5,936 bases of DNA from Clostridia bacterium. Lineage in GTDB: Bacteria; Bacillota_E; SLMV01; PUMD01. Where the stretch lies: positions 1 through 5,936 of the forward strand of contig PWUB01000060.1 in NCBI GenBank assembly GCA_003563755.1, read 5' to 3'. Shown piece after piece: positions 1-3,929 of the stretch. Under the pieces are notes generated by a model. That model made no database searches. It was not told where the DNA came from and was given only the letters and a program-made list of their open reading frames with translations. A program made the position numbers and the translations under genes. Position 1 is the stretch's first letter, and each line of letters opens with the position of its first letter.

Positions 1-39
1 CACCAGCAGCATGAGCGTTACCCGGCATGTCCTACTCAC
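1..39 (-). CDS. N-terminal fragment of an exported or membrane protein (runs off left end)
   Basis: Only 13 codons are inside the window, read leftward from a GTG at 37-39: MSRTCRVTLMLLV. Two arginines followed by a hydrophobic run is the usual opening of a signal peptide or first membrane segment. The start is constrained, because an in-frame TGA lies three codons upstream (46-48) and no other start codon lies between. A purine-rich GGAGGG (52-57) lies 12 bases before the GTG, slightly far but plausible. A promoter-like pair at 201-229 and a leader with a long inverted repeat (65-111) point the same way. The product cannot be named. With so few codons this could also be chance, so confidence is limited. 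Confidence 0.4.
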   Translation of the reverse strand, partial: MSRTCRVTLMLLV

Positions 40-64
40 TGCGTCTCACTTCCCTCCGGTAATT

Positions 65-111
65 CCTGTCTCACTCCATACCTTTCACTTGATCTTCTCG
101 GAGTAGACAGG
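65..111 (-). repeat. Leader inverted repeat (about 12 bp stem, one bulge)
   Basis: Arms at 65-77 and 100-111 are complementary over 12 positions with a single unpaired base, enclosing a 22-base loop. In the leftward transcript the stem would lie just upstream of the GGAGGG at 52-57. No T-tract follows, so it is not a standard terminator. The octamer AGTGAGAC within the near arm (68-75) is repeated exactly at 43-50, between the ribosome binding site and the start codon. The far arm could therefore pair with either copy. Confidence 0.5.
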
Positions 112-200
112 ATGAGCAGGCACCCAGGCCCGCGATCACAATACCAGGTTTGCCGCACACCCATCGCTGATCCGAACGGCCTGTGTGTCATAGTGCACAA

Positions 201-229
201 ATCGTACCATGATTGACTGTGATCGGCAA
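201..229 (-). promoter_or_regulatory. Putative sigma-A-type promoter, leftward
   Basis: On the minus strand TTGCCG (224-229) and TACGAT (201-206) are separated by exactly 17 bases. Each matches the vegetative consensus at 4 of 6 positions. Transcription would start near 194 and run toward the partial gene at the left edge, giving a leader of about 155 nt. The elements are imperfect, so chance occurrence is possible. Confidence 0.4.
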
Positions 230-340
230 AACTCGCCCCAGGACGCTCGGGAGCCAGCTACGTCGGTGCTGTCGGCCGGCGGGGGCAGTGCTCGAGGCGG
301 GGAGACTCGATGTGAGCGCATCGAACAACCCCGCCCCAAC

Positions 341-1360
341 CTACCGTCCGGCCTTACTCCATGCAATCGCAAAGTGGGTGATGAACCAGCCCACCAGCCC
401 CCCGATGACGTAGCGGATCACTATCAGCGGGGTCATCCCTCCGTGATAATCCATGATGACGGATCCAAACAGGAGCATCGTGCAGACTGTGACCCCGATT
501 CTCAAGACTATCTCCAGCCCGGGGAACATGAGGAGTTCTCCCCTTCGTTCCATGGGGTTTTCCTCGAAGAGCCTGGCCGCGACCCACAGCAGGACCAGGC
601 TGGTCAGGACCAGGATGGGCCAGCGGGAGAGGACCGCCTCCCTGGCGGTGAAGTAGTTCAGGAGGGTGATGTCATCGGCCACCCTCAAAAAGGCCAGGGC
701 CTGCGTCGCTTCATGGTAGCTCAATCCGAGGAGGGAAGCGACGTTATCCCGAAGGAGAGCCGCCAGGCCCGCCGGAAAGGCCATGAAGATCACGCTGAAT
801 ATCACGCTGGGAAGGATGCCCGCCGCTATGGTGGCAGATACCATGGTGAAGGAGAAGACCAGGGTGAGCACCACCGCCTGGGCTGCGGCCCAACTGACCA
901 CCATTCCGATGTCAAGGTGCCCTGCCAGAGTCTCTGCATTACCGGTGATGATCGCAGCCAGCATCAGGCCGTTGACCAGGCACGTAGCCGTGATGGCCCC
1001 TACCCCGAGCAGGTACTTGTTGAAGACGATCTGGGCCCGGCTGAAGGGCATGGCCAGGAGGAACTCGATGGTGCTGCGCCTGCGCTCTTCCGCTATCAGC
1101 CATGCCGCGAGGATGACTACCGCCAGTATGATCAGGAAGCTGGTACCATCGATGGAGGCCATCCTGATGCGGTTTATCACGGCCCTGGTGGGCAGGTAGG
1201 CACTCTCCAGTCCGAGGGATGCCGCCTGGCTGAGGCCCAGCAGCAGGGTGAGAGGGTAGGTGTAGATGATGAGCCCCAGCAAACCCAGGATGAGGCCCCG
1301 TGAGTTCCGCCACTCCTTGTACATGAGCGCCCGGTGATACAGGGTCTTGACCTGGTTCAT
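341..1360 (-). CDS. ABC-2-type transporter permease
   Basis: This is the membrane subunit that would pair with the ATPase encoded just upstream. The 339-residue protein opens with a short cytoplasmic stretch containing MYKEWRNSR, like many ABC-2 permeases. I read about eight hydrophobic segments, near residues 22-43, 74-90, 117-138, 152-176, 180-204, 246-263, 284-302 and 311-333. After the second segment comes AEERRRSTIEFLLAMPFSR (90-108), which matches the conserved cytoplasmic coupling region of ABC-2 permeases (typically E-x-x-x-G/S-T-x-E-x-L-L-x-x-P). The ATG start overlaps the ATPase stop by four bases (ATGA), with GGGAGGTGA six bases before it, so translation is probably coupled. It is the last gene of the operon. 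The substrate cannot be read from the sequence; relatives in YtrA-controlled operons are linked to cell-envelope stress. Confidence 0.88.
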   Translation of the reverse strand: MNQVKTLYHRALMYKEWRNSRGLILGLLGLIIYTYPLTLLLGLSQAASLGLESAYLPTRAVINRIRMASIDGTSFLIILAVVILAAWLIAEERRRSTIEFLLAMPFSRAQIVFNKYLLGVGAITATCLVNGLMLAAIITGNAETLAGHLDIGMVVSWAAAQAVVLTLVFSFTMVSATIAAGILPSVIFSVIFMAFPAGLAALLRDNVASLLGLSYHEATQALAFLRVADDITLLNYFTAREAVLSRWPILVLTSLVLLWVAARLFEENPMERRGELLMFPGLEIVLRIGVTVCTMLLFGSVIMDYHGGMTPLIVIRYVIGGLVGWFITHFAIAWSKAGR

Positions 1361-2226
1361 GAGACGTCACCTCCCATGTAGTGGATGTATATTTCGTCGA
1401 GGGATATGTCGAGAGTCTCGACATACCTGGCGTCGTGTTTCTCGAGGCTGGCCAGCAGGTCCCTTCTCAGTACCAGGGTGTGCATCTTGCCCAGTTTCCC
1501 GGCGGAGATGAGCCCGGGGGCCTGAGCGATGGGCGCGGGCAGGCCGTCATCGAAGGCGACCTGCACCTTGACAATCTCCCCGCGGAGGTCATCAAGGGAC
1601 TCATCCAGGACGATCTCACCATCACGCATGAAGGCCACCTCGTCGCATATCCGCTCCAGCTCGTGGGTGTTGTGACCCGCCACGAGCACCGTGATATCAC
1701 ATGCTGCTGCCTGGTCGACGATCGCGTTGAGTATGGTCTGGCGCACCACCGGATCCAGTCCCGAGGTGGGCTCATCCACGATGAGGAGTTCGGGCATGAT
1801 GGACAGGTTTAACAGTATGGCCAGCTGGCTCTTCATGCCCTTCGAGAGATGCCGGAACTTCTTTGTGTCGGGCAGGTTCATGAAGGAGCGGAGCTGCAGG
1901 TGGCGATCCTCGTTCCAGTTGGTGTAGGTCATGCGGAAGAACCGGACAAGGTCGCCCACCGTGAAACCGGCGTAGTACCCGGGGAATTCACCGACGTAGC
2001 CGACGGACTGCTTCACGCTGACATCTGCGAGCATGTCCGCCTCACCCCACAGAACCCTTCCTCCGTCGGGTCGGATTATCCCGACCAGGCAGTTGAGGAG
2101 AGTGGTCTTGCCCATGCCGTTGGGGCCCAGGATACCGCGGATGTTACCACGTTTGACCTCCATGCTTATATCGCGGAGGACCGCCATGTCACCGAAGCTC
2201 TTCTGAAGGTTTTCGATCGTTAGCAA
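1357..2226 (-). CDS. ABC transporter ATP-binding protein (YtrB-like)
   Basis: The 289-residue cytoplasmic ATPase should power the permease encoded next to it. All nucleotide-binding motifs are present in order: Walker A GPNGMGKT (34-41), a Q-loop region VGYVGEFPGYY with Glu80 at the usual Gln position, signature LSKGMKSQ (127-134), Walker B LLIVDEP (147-153) followed by the D-loop SGLD (155-158), and the H-loop histidine at 185. Glutamate at the Q-loop is common in ATPases serving ABC-2 permeases. About 70 C-terminal residues follow the core, also usual for this class. The start is TTG (2224-2226), seven bases after GGGAGGG (2234-2240). The nearby ATG at 2231-2233 is followed directly by TAA. 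The gene overlaps the regulator's end by seven bases. Motifs are intact, so an active ATPase is expected; the transported compound is unknown. Confidence 0.93.
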   Translation of the reverse strand: MLTIENLQKSFGDMAVLRDISMEVKRGNIRGILGPNGMGKTTLLNCLVGIIRPDGGRVLWGEADMLADVSVKQSVGYVGEFPGYYAGFTVGDLVRFFRMTYTNWNEDRHLQLRSFMNLPDTKKFRHLSKGMKSQLAILLNLSIMPELLIVDEPTSGLDPVVRQTILNAIVDQAAACDITVLVAGHNTHELERICDEVAFMRDGEIVLDESLDDLRGEIVKVQVAFDDGLPAPIAQAPGLISAGKLGKMHTLVLRRDLLASLEKHDARYVETLDISLDEIYIHYMGGDVS

Positions 2227-2624
2227 CTTACATCCCTCCCGCTGTTGAGCACCTTGTACAGCTGTTCATCCAGGAGCCGCCGAATATCGCGTTCCGAAAG
2301 CCCCAGGTAGTGGGCATCGACTATCCCCCGGCGAAAATGCTCGCAGACGGCGGCCAGTTCCCCGGCGTCAGGATCCCCGCTGGCACGGTACTCTTCGGCG
2401 ACGAAGGTTCCCCTGCCCCTGACGGTCTCGATGATCCCCTGGCGTTCGAGCTCCTGGTAGGCCTTTTGAATGGTGTTAGGGTTGATGGTGAGGGTGGTGG
2501 CCATCTCCCGTACCGAGGGCAGCCTGTCGCCAGGGTCCAGGGTGCCCCTGAGTATCGCCGTCTTGATCTGCTCTACCACCTGTTGATAGATGGGGGTGCT
2601 GCTTCTCAGGTCGAGGTTGATCAC
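2220..2624 (-). CDS. GntR-family transcriptional repressor, YtrA subfamily
   Basis: The 134-residue DNA-binding protein very likely represses its own operon. The N-terminal winged helix-turn-helix covers roughly residues 10-75, with PIYQQ (11-15), LPSVRE (35-40), recognition helix NTIQKAYQELE (50-60) and wing RGRGTFV (69-75). The remaining 55 or so residues are short and helical, as in the YtrA subfamily. This is too small for the ligand-binding domains of FadR- or HutC-type members. I chose the GTG at 2622-2624, not the ATG 25 codons upstream, because GGGAGGTGAT (2628-2637) sits at proper spacing, family similarity begins there, and the longer version would run through the operator. It is the first gene of the operon and overlaps the ATPase gene. 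In Bacillus subtilis, YtrA responds to cell-wall antibiotics; the same signal here is inference. Confidence 0.92.
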   Translation of the reverse strand: MINLDLRSSTPIYQQVVEQIKTAILRGTLDPGDRLPSVREMATTLTINPNTIQKAYQELERQGIIETVRGRGTFVAEEYRASGDPDAGELAAVCEHFRRGIVDAHYLGLSERDIRRLLDEQLYKVLNSGRDVSC

Positions 2625-2627
2625 TGC

Positions 2628-2637
2628 ATCACCTCCC
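2628..2637 (-). promoter_or_regulatory. Ribosome binding site that fixes the regulator start
   Basis: GGGAGGTGAT on the minus strand is an almost full anti-16S match and lies three bases before the GTG at 2622-2624 (seven bases counted from GGAGG). It is the main reason for the shorter reading of the regulator. Confidence 0.85.
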
Positions 2638-2647
2638 GGCTTCAGGA

Positions 2648-2670
2648 GTGTACTATGCGTACTAGTACAC
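2648..2670. promoter_or_regulatory. Probable operator of the GntR/YtrA-type regulator
   Basis: GTGTACTA (2648-2655) and TAGTACAC (2663-2670) are perfect reverse complements separated by seven bases. As read, AGTGTA-N13-TACACA (2647-2671) matches 11 of 12 fixed positions of the AGTGTA-N13-TACACT pattern I recall for B. subtilis YtrA. The site lies between the predicted transcription start (near 2677) and the ribosome binding site, where a bound dimer would block initiation or early elongation. It is probably an autoregulatory site for the whole operon. Confidence 0.8.
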
Positions 2671-2683
2671 ATCCCACGCATCC

Positions 2684-2712
2684 AGTATAGCGGGGTCACC
2701 GGATGCCCGCAA
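2684..2712 (-). promoter_or_regulatory. Promoter of the regulator-ABC operon
   Basis: On the minus strand TTGCGG (2707-2712) and TATACT (2684-2689) are exactly 17 bases apart. The -10 matches the vegetative consensus at 5 of 6 positions; the -35 only at TTG. The predicted start near 2677 lies directly upstream of the palindromic operator, which supports the assignment. The leader would be about 53 nt. Confidence 0.65.
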
Positions 2713-3037
2713 GGGGTCCCGGGACATTTCTCGTGGCAGCTGGAGGGGAGCCGGCCCCGGGGAGTGTGTCAGGGAGTAGGTCCCCGTACCGGGTAGAACA
2801 GTCATCGGGATCCCGGGTGGGACGGCCGACAGGGGAGCCCGAGCACCGAGCCCTCCCCCTCAGCCCCGGACAACGACGGGGTCACCCTGCGCGTCCGGTA
2901 CGGGATGCTGTCTGCAAAGCCACTCCATGTCCTGCGTGGTAGGAAAAGGATGCACGGGATCCGGGCGCCCGCGGAACCAGTGAGCAGCTGCCTCCGTCCT
3001 ACAGATAGCAGCCGAAGTTGAGGGAGGGAGCCGGATC
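2713..3037. other. Divergent intergenic region
   Basis: No credible gene lies here. Open frames on both strands are short and lack start signals. There are GC-rich inverted repeats: two perfect 10-bp palindromes of form CGGG-NN-CCCG at 2806-2815 and 2962-2971, a longer imperfect pair (2780-2793 with 2812-2823), and CCCCG/CGGGG around 2870. A rightward promoter for the small gene at 3038 should lie here, but I cannot point to a convincing one. Confidence 0.5.
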
Positions 3038-3265
3038 ATGAGGACAGGGTTGTGTAACACGGTCTTACTGAGCCTGTGCCTGGTTGTAATCCTCTCCGGT
3101 GCGGTCGGGGCCGGTGCAGGAGGGGGCACACCCCTTTCTGCGGATCGTCCCACCGCCGGAGACCCCGGTGGGCGGTCACTGGTTTCACCCCAGCTCTTCC
3201 TCGCTGGTATCTTCCTGATCATCCTCAGCGGAAATATCATTGTACACTGCAGAAGGGGCCGGTAG
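3038..3265 (+). CDS. Small secreted or membrane protein, unknown function
   Basis: I do not recognise this 75-residue protein. A basic start (MRTG) leads into a hydrophobic run (about 8-23), then a Gly/Ala-rich stretch GAVGAGAGGG (21-30) with plausible signal-peptidase sites such as after Ala25 or Ala27. A polar Pro/Gly-rich linker (31-50), a second hydrophobic segment (51-70) and a basic tail HCRRGR (70-75) follow. It would therefore be either a signal-peptide protein anchored by its C-terminus or a two-helix hairpin. GGGAGGG (3022-3028) lies nine bases before the ATG. It is divergent from the transporter operon, and no partner gene is adjacent. There is no LPxTG motif and no lipobox cysteine. 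The membrane pattern and ribosome site make it likelier real than chance, but homologues would be needed to be sure. Confidence 0.55.
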   Translation: MRTGLCNTVLLSLCLVVILSGAVGAGAGGGTPLSADRPTAGDPGGRSLVSPQLFLAGIFLIILSGNIIVHCRRGR

Positions 3266-3337
3266 CGCGCCGGGTAGCCGCGGCGAGAGCCTCGACAACT
3301 GCATTCATACCATTGCCCCGGGCGTACCTGCGAGAAA

Positions 3338-3359
3338 GGGCGGGGATCGAATCCCGTCC
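3338..3359. repeat. Short hairpin-forming inverted repeat
   Basis: Read on the plus strand, the two halves can form a stem of nine pairs (one G-T, one bulged G at 3342) closed by a three-base CGA loop at 3348-3350. The core GGGAT/ATCCC (3343-3347 with 3351-3355) is perfect. It looks superficially like a tRNA T-arm, but no tRNA surrounds it. Confidence 0.4.
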
Positions 3360-3426
3360 CTCGATGTCGGGTGCCTGCTACTCATTCCCACTGCCATCCC
3401 AGGATGCACGCCGAAAGCGCAGCTGA

Positions 3427-3455
3427 ACCTGTGCGTCGGCCCGCCGACGACAGGT
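3427..3455. repeat. Strong inverted repeat, about 12 bp stem
   Basis: ACCTGT (3427-3432) pairs with ACAGGT (3450-3455) and CGTCGG (3434-3439) with CCGACG (3444-3449). One bulged G (3433) and a four-base CCCG loop complete the stem. This is the most stable hairpin I found in the window. Neither side carries a run of T, so it is not an ordinary intrinsic terminator. Confidence 0.7.
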
Positions 3456-3929
3456 ATCGCTGGTTCTCGCATCCCACGGGTTATTCCCTCTCCGGGAGGA
3501 TCCTGAGCACCCGTGTAGAAGGGTATCTGGCACGAACCCCGATAGCGGTGATTCGCTGCTCCGATGCTTCGCCGGCACTGCATCATCGGTCACGATGCCG
3601 ATCGGTGGACATCGTGGGGTATTCGCCGCACCCGGGACGTTATCCGATGCGGGTCGAGGAGTGAGCCGTGGTTTCATCACGGAGGCGCATACACATGAAT
3701 GACCGGCACCGGCCTGGCTCGCCGCAGGATCATGACTGTCACATACCTAGCATCCCCGACATGAGCCGAGCACCCGTGGGCACGACGAACCTTCCACCGC
3801 CCGGAGTGGGGTCATGCTCGGGAGGAAGGAACCAGCATACCAGCCAGCCGACGATCTTGCAGGGCGGTGCGGTCCCGCTTCAGGGATCGCACCATGACCA
3901 CATCAGCCCGTTGGGAGGCGAGATGAGGG

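Larger units (their letters stand above)
40..340 (-). other. Non-coding spacer and probable leader of the leftmost gene
   Basis: This stretch lies between the permease stop and the GTG at 39. It holds the promoter-like pair at 201-229, the inverted repeat at 65-111, and a small perfect hairpin just after the permease stop (TCGATG at 307-312, CATCGA at 319-324, 6-nt loop). The small hairpin has no T-tract, so I do not call it a terminator. Short open frames here have no start context or composition that supports translation. Confidence 0.5.
3266..3929. other. 664-base stretch without a convincing gene, rich in inverted repeats
   Basis: Open frames on both strands have protein sequences resembling no family I know. 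One rightward frame (3278-4030) is broken only by TGA at 3662-3664. Its first half has a hand-counted third-position GC (about 63%) no higher than the first position, unlike real genes in this GC range. Its second half, from an ATG at 3695 preceded by GGAGG, shows slightly better periodicity but overlaps addB by about 100 bases. Inverted repeats occur near 3338-3359, 3427-3455, 3475-3515, 3561-3589, 3591-3616 and 3666-3682. None is followed by a T-tract. The addB promoter should lie here or further upstream but is not obvious. Confidence 0.5.

Noticed and set aside
191..198. TAGTGCAC near the leftward promoter resembles half of the operator (TAGTACAC) with one change.
   Set aside because: There is no matching second half at the operator spacing, and an 8-mer with one mismatch is expected by chance.
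307..324. Small hairpin just after the permease stop as an operon terminator.
   Set aside because: It has only six pairs with a six-base loop and no following T-tract on the transcribed strand.
209..1303. A 364-codon rightward open frame opposite the permease gene.
   Set aside because: It is the antisense of a clear ABC-2 permease; the product is a charge-rich, low-complexity sequence typical of antisense frames in GC-rich genes.
2625..2699. Upstream ATG extending the GntR regulator by 25 residues.
   Set aside because: The extension runs through the operator and leader, upstream of family similarity, and the GTG at 2624 has a near-perfect ribosome binding site.
2881..2955. A cobalamin-riboswitch-like string (AAGCCACT followed after a stem by AGGAAAAGG) upstream of the small gene at 3038.
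   Set aside because: The core conserved segments of the class (the GGTGAAAATCC-like and CCCGC...CTGT-like blocks) are not found at the right positions, the match is short, and the downstream protein has no link to cobalamin.
3338..3366. tRNA T-arm look-alike (ATCGAATCCCGTCC) that might mark a tRNA 3' end.
   Set aside because: The loop would be one base too long or the stem mismatched, and no D-arm, anticodon arm or matching acceptor strand is found in the preceding 80 bases.
3278..3664. Rightward frame open from 3278 to a single TGA at 3662, in the same frame as the ORF at 3695; possibly a pseudogene.
   Set aside because: Its protein matches no known family, its codon-position composition is not coding-like, and long open frames are common by chance in GC-rich DNA.
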